The notes: a model not told the origin generated them from the letters alone. 64,000 bases of DNA from Adiantum capillus-veneris (GCA_014529385.2 CM043960.1:72865910-72929909), one strand, 5' to 3'. Shown: positions 44,881 to 54,920, numbered from the stretch's first letter. A program made the numbers and translations.

Positions 44881-46013
44881 TGTTAAGAGTTTTTTGGAGG
44901 AAGTGATTGCGCATATGTACATACACATACATGGTGCATCGAATAAAGGATTGTCCATTTTCCAGAGCCAGGTGGTTACGTGGGGCCCACATGTGTACAG
45001 GTAGGACAGCGTGTACATATGGCATCACCAATACTAGTGTGTTTTTTCTATAATAATGAGTAGTTGGTAGCATGTAAAACTTCTCGCGGAATCTATATGT
45101 GGGCCGATGACATGAGGTAAACAGGTGCGTCAGATGGCGTCTAGTGGCGTCAGGAGGTCGAATGGGGTCAATACTTGCACGTGGGTAAGCGAGGACACAA
45201 CGTGGGTGTTCTCTTGTGATGATTATGAAGAAAGGTCATCATGAGGACTATATTTTGGGGCCACTTCACGTGGTTGTGGGATGCATTATTTAAAAAGTTG
45301 AGTGCTAGGTGTGTAGATGGATGTAGAAGGGTGAAAAAATGCACTACGTGGCCATTGTTTGGCTTGTTCGGGGTTTGTTTGAGGTCAATCAAAAGGCCAA
45401 AGGTGCCCAAGTGATAAAGTGAAGTGTGGACACTAAAAAACCTAAGAAAATTACCAGCAAAACATGGAGAGAAGAGGAGGACAGCCGCAACTGAGTTTTT
45501 GCTCTTTTTGGAGCTTGTTTTGGCCATAAACTGCTCATCCGAGGTCAGATTTGAGAACTTTGATATTGTAAACTGGGTTTATGGCTACTCCGGACGCAAT
45601 GGTGCTGTCCATTTTGCCAAATCCTCACTTTTTCCTATTGTTTTGGCTGTGTAAGTCTCTCCTGTGTGAGCGAAGTCTCTCCTCCAATTTGTGATTGTAT
45701 CTGGCAAATTTCATCCATATTGTGTGAGCTATTTTCCCATTGGTGTTGGCCCAAGCTCAATTGTATCTAATTATAAAAAATATTCCTCTTTTCAGCAAAG
45801 TTTTTTTGTGTGTGTATGTGTGTGTGCCTCTGTGTTGAGTGGGCAAATGAATAGTCTCTCTCCTCTCACTCCATCCGTGTGTTCCCTGTCTCGGCCAGGT
45901 GGATTGTGCAAGCCGAGTGGTGCCCCATAGTGTGTGTGTGTGTGTGTGTATCATCCCAAGAGTGTGTGTCGGGCCATTATAGAGGCGTTGTGTGTGTTTC
46001 CATCCTGCTCACA
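44881..46013 (+). mobile_element. 3' LTR of Tat-like Gypsy, plus strand
   Basis: Starts TGTTAAGAGTTTTTTGG, ends CCATCCTGCTCACA (1,133 bp). A reverse-oriented relative of nearly equal length lies at 53,780-54,911. Two GT-rich microsatellites near its 3' end. Its terminal CA is joined directly to a minus-strand gag frame at 46,014. Confidence 0.9.
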
Positions 46014-46572
46014 CTGCCTTCTCAAAAGTGACCGCACTTATCACTTTTATCTTTCCCTTTTCCTCTTGGGTTAATCCACTGGTTCCTTCTTCTCCCTTAA
46101 TTTCAATGCCATAATTATTTGACCTAGTTAGCACCTGTCTTGGAAACGGATACATGTCTCCCTCCATCCTTGGTGGCTTATCACATTGTGGGCTGATGTG
46201 GCCCAACTCTCCGTAATTATAACACATGGGCGTCTGCCTCCATACCCTACCATTGCTTTGTCCAACACCATTTCTGGGTTTTTCTTCACCTCCTAACTGA
46301 TCTAAAAACCTTACCCGACCTCGATTATTTCCCACATTACCTAGCATGTTTAGGTTGAGATTCTTCATTAAATCTACCACTTGCCTCAGCCCATCATCTT
46401 GTATTGCTGCAGTGACCACTATTGGCATAACATGAGGAGTAAAAAAAACCACTAGTTCATGATGAACCCCTGACATGCGGCCTTGAAAAGAATCCATAGG
46501 CTAAAACTTAGACCTCCTAGGCAAAGACTCTACTCCTAGTTGACTCATTCTTCTCAACTTCCACTCTTTGTT
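46014..46572 (-). pseudogene. Tat-like Gypsy gag, C-terminal part
   Basis: Second half of the gag whose first half is at 52,277-52,751. Codons run on directly across the target duplication at the insertion (…A-R-N then K-E-W-K-L-R-R-M-S), which shows that the inserted element split one gene. Contains a zinc knuckle with its second Cys changed to Tyr (C-Y-N-Y-G-E-L-G-H-I-S-P-Q-C, about 46,190) and one in-frame TAG just before the M-D-S-F segment. The frame is cut at 46,014 by the LTR of the plus-strand element. Confidence 0.8.
46568..46572. repeat. Target-site duplication ttgtt (left)
   Basis: TTGTT before the first LTR, identical to 52,277-52,281. Confidence 0.95.
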
Positions 46573-47249
46573 TGTGAGGTCCCCAACCCCGAGAAGATTG
46601 GGGCGACTTTGATAGATGGCCTTCCTTTATTCTCCTTTTCCATTGACCACACCCTACTCTGTTTCCACAAAGTAGATATATGAGCAACAGAAGAGAGGAA
46701 GTCCTCTATCCATCATTTACGTGGTTATAAGGGTCATACGTCACAAGCCAAGTCGATAAATCTAAGATTCCAATGAAAGCTGTTTCCTAGCATAAAGATG
46801 AAATCCCATTGACATATTTAGAATCCATAAACAACACATTTTTCCCCACGTTTAAGAGGCACGACCGCCATCCATAAACCATAAATATGATATGAGATTT
46901 AGTCTAAAGTAAATAGTAATATTGTGTCACATAGATTCGGGTCATCTCGACTGTTGAGACAATGAGTCTCTAAATTCACTTCTCTTAATAAGAGGGAGTG
47001 GACAAATTCTCGACTAATCGAGACCACCCATCCTTGATTGGAAACCTGAGCCAGCCCCCACTTTCCACCCCACACTCACACTTTTTACCACACTGTTTTA
47101 CATATACAAATAGTGTTCCTTAATTAATTCCAAACACAGGTTCTTTTATACAGTCCTTCAAACAATACCAAAACAATTCAAACAAGGCCTAATAAAAACA
47201 TCCCTATTATTCAATGAAGATAACTTTTCCAATTTCTCATGAGTTGCCG

Positions 47250-47482
47250 CTACCCGCGGACTTTCTCTGTCTAACCAACAGAGCCTTTGCAAAGGATTTA
47301 TTCGCTAACCGCGAATTGTGCAACCTTCCCATCTCGTTAACCGCGAGGCATCTTGCTAACCGCCAGGTATCCCGCTACCCGTGAGGCATTTTGCTAACTG
47401 CAAGGAACAAAAGAGAGCCGATAACCTCAGCTTAATCTCCACTAATCGCGGAATCATCTCGCTAATCGCGAGGAACAAAAGA
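47250..47482. repeat. Array of CTAACCGCGA-like motifs in LTR-A
   Basis: Eight variants of 'cgctaaccgcgaggcatc' (for example gctacccgcgg, cgctaaccgcg, cgttaaccgcg, tgctaaccgcc, cgctaatcgcg), with neighbouring copies about 19-21 bp apart. CpG-rich in CpG-poor surroundings. The same array is at 50,890-51,160 and 62,236-62,440. Confidence 0.85.
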
Positions 47483-47739
47483 TATTTTTTCAACAGTTCT
47501 TCTCTTTAAATGATTCTTCAAACATGATCACCCAATTCTTCATATCAATCAAAATCCACTTATCAAACAACATCAATTTATTAAGCAATAACATTCCAAC
47601 AAACAATGACAATTTATCAAACAGTTCTTTCACTAATCTATGAAAACATATGTTTGTTTCTCGTGATAGAATCACGTTTCTCGGATAGTTTAAGGGGTTC
47701 CCTATGCTTAGTGTCCCAAGTCAAATATAAATAGCAATG

Positions 47740-47939
47740 CAGAATTATAAATTTGTCTTACCGGATTTGGAGCGCGTGCGGCTAACTCCTGCGCTGGAGG
47801 TTGGACGGCTTCGACATCATTCTTCGGTTGATGCTTCCGCATGAGATACGTTCGGAGTAGACACCTTTCTTCCCACCTTCCTTGGTGGTGCAATGGCATG
47901 GGCATCCTTAGAACTTCGCATTACACGCTTTGGAGCCAT
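47740..47939 (-). pseudogene. LTR small ORF, LTR-A copy (frameshifted)
   Basis: ATG at 47,939 gives M-A-P-K-R-V-M-R-S-S-K-D-A-H and a Lys/Arg-rich stretch, homologous to the intact frame at 51,387-51,617. One extra base after the first E-E pair brings a TGA, so this copy is broken. The end of the homologous frame is followed by GGTAAGAC, a splice-donor-like sequence. Confidence 0.7.
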
Positions 47940-48699
47940 AGCTTCGGAATAGAGAAAAGAAAAGCACATTGTTGGAGAGAGAGAGAGAGAGAGTGTTCAC
48001 AAACCGGGAGAGGGCACGTCAAAGATTGGAGATGGAGATGGCTTGAAGGTGAGAGGTTAAATGAGAGAGGCTTCGTTCGTCGTGTCATTGCAAGAGAGCT
48101 TTCCCTTCTTTAGATGTGTGTGTTCAAAGTGAGAGGAGAAGGGTCCTTTATATAGGCTCTAGGGAGGTGCTAAGAATACTGAGAAGGTTTCAAGAATAGG
48201 AGAAGGAAAAGCTCGCGCATTGTCGCAGCTCTAAATTTTTTTATTTTTTATTTTTATATAAAACGTACGTGAATCTTATGCGCGGTTTTTAAAAAGCTCT
48301 ATACTTACAAGTTCCCATTCTATCTTGAGAGAGAGAAAAAAAGAAGTATCCTAATTTTGACTCACCTCTCTTTCTTTCCTAAAAATACTATCTTTAAGCT
48401 TTTTCTTCACACATAGATTAGGTTCCCACATAAATCTATTGTTCCACATAAAGAAAGATCATATATAAATGGATTTTGAACCCGATTTTCAATCCGATTG
48501 CTCTGATAAACTCATGATGACTAAAATTGAGAATCTCAATTACTTGGTAAAATAACTGAAATGACTTATATGGATAAATGTTGGGTACATTACAATGTTC
48601 CCAACTTAGGGATTAGAGATGTCCTCATCTCGAGAAAAAGTGAGAATACTCCTACTCTAATTACTAACGACCATCATTATGTCAAAAGGGGTGATTTCC

Positions 48700-48950
48700 A
48701 AACTTAGACTTATCCAGTCCACTAAAAGCTCAATCGTATGACTTAATCAATCCTTACTTATTCGATTCATTAAAACCCAATCACATGACCTAACCAATCT
48801 TGACTTAACCAGTCCATCAAAACTTATTCATATGACTTAACCAGTCATGATTATCTCAATCTGTCAAAACTCAATCATATGACTTAACCAGTCATGGATC
48901 ATTCAATCCACACAAAAAACTCTCTCACATGACTTAACCATCAAACAATT
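48700..48950. repeat. About five imperfect 45-bp repeats
   Basis: Core 'tcatatgacttaaccagtc' with variants near 48,733, 48,783, 48,830, 48,880 and 48,928. Duplicated with the entire unit at 49,730-49,980. Confidence 0.7.
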
Positions 48951-49172
48951 TCTTTGTAGAAAACAACTCAATCTTCTAATCATCAAGTCATCAAAATGTC
49001 ATATAGGGGTCTACAAAAGATCTCTCCATGAGAAAACATAATAGAGGTTTCAACCATAACTATGGTATACGTTAATTGACATAGCATAATATCTCTACGA
49101 GTCCGGTAATGGGTATAGAAGACCATACACATGAGGAAACTTGAAGTAGTTAATTTAATCTCTTTAACCTAT

Positions 49173-49184
49173 GCTCTGATACCA
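49173..49184 (-). promoter_or_regulatory. Primer-binding site (copy 1)
   Basis: Complement TGGTATCAGAGC, two bases inside the LTR end. Confidence 0.95.
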
Positions 49185-49186
49185 AT

Positions 49187-49624
49187 TGTGAGATCCCCAA
49201 CCCCGAGAAGATTAGGGCGACTTTGATAGATGGCCTTCCTTTATTCTCCTTCTCCATTGACGACACCCTACTCTGTTTCCACAAAGTAGAGATACGAGCA
49301 ACAGAAGAGAGGAAGTCCTCTATCCGTCGTTTACTTGGTTATAAGGGTCATACGCCACAAGCCAAGTCGATAAATCTAAGATTCCAATGAAAGTTGTTTC
49401 CTAACATAAAGATGAAATCCCATTGACATATTTAGAATCCATAAACAACGCCTTTTTCCCCACATTTAAGAGGCACGACTGCCATCCATAAACCATAAAT
49501 GGATTTTGAACCCGATTTTCAATCCGATTGCTCTGATAAACTCATGATGACTAAAATTGAGAATCTCAATTACTTGGTAAAATAACTGAAATGACTTATA
49601 TGGATAAATGTTGGGTACGTTACA
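49187..49624 (-). mobile_element. LTR-B, chimeric LTR made by the duplication
   Basis: 438 bp: the first 314 bp of one LTR joined at 49,500/49,501 to the last 124 bp of another. It is the product of the tandem duplication rather than an independent LTR. It lacks TATA box, small ORF and motif array. Confidence 0.9.
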
Positions 49625-50216
49625 ATGTTCCCAACTTAGGGATTAGAGATGTCCTCATCTCGAGAAAAAGTGAGAATACTCCTACTCTAATTACTAACGA
49701 CCATCATTATGTCAAAAGGGGTGATTTCCAAACTTAGACTTATCCAGTCCACTAAAAGCTCAATCGTATGACTTAATCAATCCTTACTTATTCGATTCAT
49801 TAAAACCCAATCACATGACCTAACCAATCTTGACTTAACCAGTCCATCAAAACTTATTCATATGACTTAACCAGTCATGATTATCTCAATCTGTCAAAAC
49901 TCAATCATATGACTTAACCAGTCATGGATCATTCAATCCACACAAAAAACTCTCTCACATGACTTAACCATCAAACAATTTCTTTGTAGAAAACAACTCA
50001 ATCTTCTAATCATCAAGTCATCAAAATGTCATATAGGGGTCTACAAAAGATCTCTCCATGAGAAAACATAATAGAGGTTTCAACCATAACTATGGTATAC
50101 GTCAATTGACATAGCATAATATCTCTACGAGTCCGGTAATGGGTATAGAAGACCATACACATGAGGAAACTTGAAGTAGTTAATTTAATCTCTTTAACCT
50201 ATGCTCTGATACCAAT
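49625..50216 (-). mobile_element. Internal region of the non-autonomous element (copy 2)
   Basis: Nearly identical to 48,595-49,186, with the primer site complement at 50,203-50,214. Confidence 0.9.
50203..50214 (-). promoter_or_regulatory. Primer-binding site (copy 2)
   Basis: Complement TGGTATCAGAGC next to LTR-C, the true 5' LTR. Confidence 0.95.
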
Positions 50217-50889
50217 TGTGAGATCCCCAACCCCGAGAAGATTAGGGCGACTTTGATAGATGGCCTTCCTTTATTCTCCTTCTCCATTGACGACACCCTA
50301 CTCTGTTTCCACAAAGTAGAGATACGAGCAACAGAAGAGAGGAAGTCCTCTATCCGTCGTTTACTTGGTTATAAGGGTCATACGCCACAAGCCAAGTCGA
50401 TAAATCTAAGATTCCAATGAAAGTTGTTTCCTAACATAAAGATGAAATCCCATTGACATATTTAGAATCCATAAACAACGCCTTTTTCCCCACATTTAAG
50501 AGGCACGGTTGCCATCCATAAACCATAAATATGATATGAGATTTAGTCTAAAGTAAATAGTAATATTGTGTCACGTAGATTCGGGTCATCTCGACTCTTG
50601 ACACAATGAGTCTCTAACTTCACTTCTCTTAATAAGAGGGAGTGGAGATTTTCTCGACTAATCGAGACCGCCCATCCTTGACTGGCAACCTGAGCCAGCC
50701 CCCACTTTTCACCCCACACTCACACTTTTTACCACACTCTTTTACATATACAAACATTGTTCCTTAATTAATTCCAAACACAGGTTCTTTTATACAACCC
50801 TTCAAACAATACCAAAACAATTCAAACAAGGCCTAATGAAAACATCCCTATTATTCAACGAAAATAAATTTTCCAATTTCTCATGAGTT

Positions 50890-51160
50890 GTCGCTACTCG
50901 TGGACTTTCTCTGTCTAACCAACAGAGCCTTTGCAAAAGAATTTATTCGCTAACCGCGAACTCTGCGACCTTCCCATGTCGTTAACCGCCAAGCATCCCG
51001 CTGTTCGCGAGGCATCCTGCTAACCACGATGCATCTTGCTAACCGCCAGGTATCCCGCTACCTGCGAGGCATCCCGCTAACTACGAGGAAGAAAAGAGAG
51101 TCAATAACCTTAGCTTAATCTCCGGTAACCGCGGAATCATCTCGCTACCCGCGAGGAATA
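50890..51160. repeat. Array of CTAACCGCGA-like motifs in LTR-C
   Basis: Ten variants, more regular than in LTR-A, with several consecutive copies about 20 bp apart (51,000-51,085). Confidence 0.85.
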
Positions 51161-51386
51161 AAAGATATTCTTTCAACAATTCTTCTCTTTAAATGATTCT
51201 TCAAACATGATCACCCAATTCTTTATATCAATCAAAATCCACTTATCAAATAATTTAAATTTATTGCGCAATAACAATTCAACAAACAGTGACAATTTAT
51301 CATAAGTTCTTTCACTAATCTATGAAAACATATGCTTGTTTCTTGTGATAGAATCACGTTTCTCCAGTTTAAGGGGCTCCCTATGC

Positions 51387-51617
51387 TTAGCTTCCCATGT
51401 CAAACATAAATAGCAATGCAGAATTATAAATTTGTCTTACCAGATTTGGAGCGCGTGTGGCTAACTCCTGTGCTGGAGGTTGGACGGCTTTGACTTCTTC
51501 TTCGGTTGATGCTTCCGCATGAGATACGTTCAAGGTAGACACCTTTCTTCCCACCTTCCTTGGTGGTGCAATGGCATGGGCGTCCTTAGAACTTCGTGTT
51601 ACATGCTTCAGAGCCAT
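51387..51617 (-). CDS. Small basic protein ORF inside LTR-C
   Basis: ATG at 51,617; 76 codons as an unspliced frame. Residues 1-14 (M-A-L-K-H-V-T-R-S-S-K-D-A-H) and 20-30 (P-P-R-K-V-G-R-K-V-S) are strongly basic, followed by an acidic/Gln-Pro part (T-E-E-E-V-K-A-V-Q-P). Conserved residues end at R-A-P-N-L-V. There the DNA reads CTGGTAAGAC, and GTAAGA is kept in all three LTR copies, so this may be the first exon of a gag-like protein spliced into the interior. TATA box about 200 bp upstream. Short basic N-termini are common in chromovirus Gag. Function not shown. Confidence 0.5.
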   Translation of the reverse strand: MALKHVTRSSKDAHAIAPPRKVGRKVSTLNVSHAEASTEEEVKAVQPPAQELATRAPNLVRQIYNSALLFMFDMGS

Positions 51618-51817
51618 AGCTTCGGAATAGAGAAAAGAAAAGCGCGTTGCTGGAGAGAGAGAGTGTGTTCACAAACCGAGAGATGGCACGTCGATGATTG
51701 GAGATGGAGATGGCTTGAAGGTGAGAGGTTAAAGAAAAGAGGCTTCCTCCGGCGCGTCGTTGCAAGAGAGCTTCCACTTCTGTAGATGTGTGTGTTCAAA
51801 GTGAGAGGAGAAGGGTC

Positions 51818-51826
51818 CTTTATATA
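51818..51826 (-). promoter_or_regulatory. TATA box of the chromovirus-type LTR (LTR-C)
   Basis: Complement TATATAAAGG, about 200 bp upstream of the LTR ORF, conserved at about 48,150 and 63,015 in the other LTRs. Confidence 0.75.
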
Positions 51827-52276
51827 GGCTCTAGGGGGGTGCTAAGAATACTGAGAAGGTTTCAAGAATAGGAGAAGGAAAAGCTCGCGTATCGTCTCGG
51901 CTCTAAAAAAATATATATATATTTATTTTTATATTTAATAAACGTCCGTGAATCTTATGGGCGATTTTTAAAAAGCTCTATACTTACAAGCTCCCATTCT
52001 ATCTTGAGAGAGAGAAAGAAAGAAGTATCCTAATTTTGACTCACCTCTCTTTCTTTCCAAAAAATACTATCGCTAAGCTTTTTCTTCACACATAGATTAG
52101 GTTCCCACATAAACCTATTGTTCCACATAAAGAAAGATCATAAATAAATGGATTTTGAACCCAATTTTCAATCCGATTGTTCTGATAAACTCATGATGAC
52201 TCACAAAATTGAGAATCTCAATTACTTGGCAAAATAAATGAAATGACTTGTATGGATAAATGTTGGGTACATTACA

Positions 52277-52281
52277 TTGTT
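52277..52281. repeat. Target-site duplication ttgtt (right)
   Basis: Matches 46,568-46,572. Confidence 0.95.
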
Positions 52282-52751
52282 CCTCGCTACATCTACTGCA
52301 TCTTCATATATCCTAGGCTTCTTTAGCTCCACTCTTTAGCCTATATTCTCCCAAAGACCAGCCAAGAATCTTTCCTTCTTCATCATTTTAGGTGGGGGTA
52401 CCTGTGGTGTTAAGGGCTTGCACATATGCGCCCATGTCAATGAAAAATTACGTATGTACTCATCTACTGGCTCACAAACCCTCCAAGATATTCTATCTTC
52501 ACAAACTCTACTTTCAATCCATGCCTTAAACTTTCCCAACTTAGTCTCAGAGGTGGATCAACCGCACGCAACTCCTCTTAAAATGCTTTGGACCAAACTC
52601 GTGCATCACTCTTCAAACAAATACAGAGAAGACGTAACATCTATGCAGGATCATGAGTCTGGTTGGTAACGCAAGCAACCTGCATCTTTTCCAAACAATC
52701 TTCCACATCTTCATCACTTCTTCCATGAAATTCCGGATAAGAGAAAGCCAT
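52277..52751 (-). pseudogene. Tat-like Gypsy gag, N-terminal part
   Basis: ATG at 52,751 opens M-A-F-S-Y-P-E-F-H-G, then E-D-V-E-D-C-L-E-K-M and L-K-S-D-A-R-V-W-S-K-A-F. After a frameshift near 52,540 come F-K-A-W-I-E, E-P-V-D-E-Y-I-R-N-F-S-L and M-M-K-K-E-R-F-L-A-G-L-W-E-N-I. This is the Retrotrans_gag capsid pattern. Stops: TAG and TAA in the first half, TAA after E-N-I-G. The frame then continues across the insertion into 46,567. Confidence 0.85.
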
Positions 52752-53759
52752 GTCTACCCAAGTTTGAATGTTTTGAGAAACCCTTCTAACACAGGTGCAA
52801 GAACCCAAAACTTTTTACTGACTCAATCTGTAGATACTTCAATGGAGCTCAAGCTTTAGAAAAGGATGAACACATGCACATCAAATGAGTTTTTATAGTT
52901 AATCATCAAAATTACAACAGGCAAAGGAGATTCTAGTATCTCTCTTAATCTTCTTGGCCCAAACATAAAGACTATGGCCTAATGGTAAAAAATCTTCCTG
53001 TCCACATAAATATTTATCTGGATTCTTTGTGCAAAATGAAAAGGAGTGAACCAAGATTCTTCGTGATTATCCATTAAAGGACAACCATGCAACTCCCAAG
53101 AAAGCACACTTGAGTAATTACCCTCTGATTTTGCCATAATTTCAGCAACATAACAACATAAATGGCTCCAAAGACCAAAAAACCAGCCATCACAACTTGG
53201 AAAAATTCTGGCAAAATTTCCCTAGAATTAGAGCAGTAAAAACCCAAAATATAGATTGTATATGTATGCATAAACTACCAACAATGGCACCCAAGCATCA
53301 AGTAGGAATCACTAGTACATAGCCTATGACGAGGTCACGAAAAGGGTGCTCTAGCCACTTGTATCACCGAAAGAATCTCACACTTGAGAATCCCCCAGCT
53401 CAATAAAAACTCACCAGGACCCTCTCACAAAGGTTTATGAAAATATCGTATAGTCAAGTCTAAAAAATGACTATCTTCCAGAACAAGTCTCAGAAATGGT
53501 TAGGACTGCTAAATAAAACCAAGTATGTCTCCACAAAGGCGTACAATGGCAGTATCCATAAGTAATGTACAATACAAAACAATGAGCTCAAATAGGTGCC
53601 AAATGATGCATACCCATGGAAGCTGCAAGTGACTCCCACTTGCCAGTATATCACTCTACTTCAGCTGCCTCTAACTATGTGTATCACCTATACCTATAAC
53701 TTGTAACCTGTAATCTGCAACTTGTAATCCCGAAGGTGAAGGTACTCAAAGAAGATACT
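52752..53759 (-). other. 5' leader of the Tat-like Gypsy
   Basis: About 1 kb, no conserved ORF. Two blocks, 53,341-53,434 and 53,195-53,227, resemble the leader of the Copia element (61,099-61,200 and 60,781-60,812), in the same order and orientation; weaker similarity continues to about 53,700. Confidence 0.7.
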
Positions 53760-53773
53760 CTGTGGGGGTGCCA
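53760..53773 (-). promoter_or_regulatory. Candidate primer-binding site of Tat-like Gypsy
   Basis: Complement TGGCACCCCCACAG, six bases inside the LTR end. It starts TGG as required for a tRNA 3' end; I cannot name the tRNA. Confidence 0.55.
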
Positions 53774-53779
53774 AAAGAA

Positions 53780-53947
53780 TGTGAACGGGATGGAGACACA
53801 CACAATGCTCTATAATCGCTCAACACACACTCTTGGGATAATACAAACACATACTATGGGACACCACTCAACTTACACAACCCATCTAATCGAGATAGGG
53901 AACACACCGATGGAGTGAGAGGAGAGATACTGTCCATTTGCCCACTC

Positions 53948-53991
<44 letters not shown>

Positions 53992-54911
53992 TTAGCTCAA
54001 AGGAGGAATATTTTTGATGCATAAATACAATTGATCTTGGGCTAGCACCAATGGGGAAAATAGTTCACACCATATGGATGAAATATGCCATATACAATCA
54101 CAAATTTGAGCAGAGGCTTTGCTCACAAGCGAAACTTACACAGCGAAAACAACAAGAAAATAGTGAGTAATTTGGCAAAATGAATAGCTCCATTACGTCC
54201 AAAACGGCCAAAACTCCACTCTACAATATCAAAGTGCTCAAATCCGAGCTCGAATGAGCAGTTTATGGCCAAAACAGGCTCCAAAAACAAGAAAAATTGA
54301 GTAATAACTCTTCATCCTCTTCTCTCCACATTTTTTGGGGTTTTTTTTCAGGTTTTTCAGTGTCCACACTTCCTTTTATCCCTTGGGCACCTTTGGCCTT
54401 TTGTTTGACCTCAAACAGACCCCGAACATGCCAAAAACTGGCCTTGCAATGCGTTTTTGTTACCTTTCTACATCCATCCGCACACCTGGCACTCAACTTT
54501 TCCCAATAATGCATCCCGCAATCACGTGAAGTGGCCCCTATAGTTCTCATGATGACCTTTCTGCATAAATCATAATAAGAAAACACTCCCGTTGTGTCCT
54601 CACTTATCCACGTGCAGGTCTTGATCCCATTCAATCCCTTGACGCCACTGGATGCCATCTTACCTAGTGGCATGATCCCACTAATAGATTCCTTGAGAAG
54701 TTTTACGCTCCACCAAATCCTCATTGTTATAGGAAAAAACAATGATACTGGTGATAATGAAAATCAATGTACTATGTACACACTATCGTATATCTACACA
54801 TGTGGTTCCCACATAACCACTTGGATCTAGAAAATGGGGAATCCTTTATTCAATGCACCATGCATGTGTATGTACATATGTGCAATCACTTATTCCCAAA
54901 AACTCCTAACA
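53780..54911 (-). mobile_element. 5' LTR of the minus-strand Tat-like Gypsy
   Basis: 1,132 bp, on plus TGTGAACGGGATGG to AAAACTCCTAACA; reverse-oriented relative of 44,881-46,013. Includes a (CA)n run at 53,949-53,989. No matching target duplication, because the other end of this element is lost. Confidence 0.88.
53949..53989. repeat. (CA)n microsatellite in LTR
   Basis: About 20 CA units; the related LTR at 45.8 kb has a short GT-rich stretch at this place. Confidence 0.95.
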
Positions 54912-54920
54912 CCACCATAG

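Larger units (their letters stand above)
46573..48594 (-). mobile_element. LTR-A (3' LTR) of the non-autonomous element
   Basis: On plus TGTGAGGTCCCC ... TGGGTACATTACA, 2,022 bp. Contains on minus a TATA box (TATATAAAGG, about 48,145-48,155), a small ORF start at 47,939 and an array of CTAACCGCGA-like motifs (47,250-47,482). Confidence 0.93.
48595..49186 (-). mobile_element. Internal region of the non-autonomous element (copy 1)
   Basis: 592 bp without a protein gene. Its left end (48,595-48,650) matches the pol 3' end and polypurine region of the autonomous chromovirus (63,565-63,620), including the last pol codons (F-S-R-stop). The middle (48,700-48,950) consists of about five diverged 45-bp repeats with the core 'catatgacttaaccagtc'. 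Its right end holds the primer site. Confidence 0.85.
48471..50530. repeat. 1,030-bp tandem duplication
   Basis: 48,471-49,500 and 49,501-50,530 are nearly identical (at least three substitutions seen: gtacAttaca/gtacGttaca, acgtTaattg/acgtCaattg, cacgACtgcc/cacgGTtgcc). Each unit holds the end of one LTR, the entire 592-bp internal region and the start of the next LTR. The junctions fall at 'ataaat', present at both original boundaries (48,465-48,470 and 50,525-50,530). Confidence 0.97.
46573..52276 (-). mobile_element. Non-autonomous chromovirus derivative with internal tandem duplication
   Basis: LTR-A (46,573-48,594), internal region 1 (48,595-49,186), internally deleted LTR-B (49,187-49,624), internal region 2 (49,625-50,216), LTR-C (50,217-52,276), flanked by ttgtt. 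The LTRs are the same family as the 2-kb LTR of the autonomous chromovirus at 56,002-63,564. The internal region is only 592 bp, with primer site and polypurine end but no gag or pol, so movement must have used proteins of a relative. The duplicated part arose after insertion or during replication, since one target duplication pair encloses everything. Confidence 0.93.
50217..52276 (-). mobile_element. LTR-C (5' LTR) of the non-autonomous element
   Basis: 2,060 bp, TGTGAGATCCCC to TGGGTACATTACA on plus. Holds an intact small ORF (51,387-51,617), TATA box (51,818-51,826) and motif array (50,890-51,160). Confidence 0.93.

Noticed and set aside
49187-49624. LTR-B as an independent solo LTR or separate insertion
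   Set aside because: It has no own target duplication, and its inner junction coincides exactly with the tandem duplication junction.
47250-51160. Possible CRISPR-like arrays in the CTAACCGCGA blocks
   Set aside because: Repeats of about 10 bp with short, similar spacers, in a eukaryotic LTR; no CRISPR architecture or cas genes.
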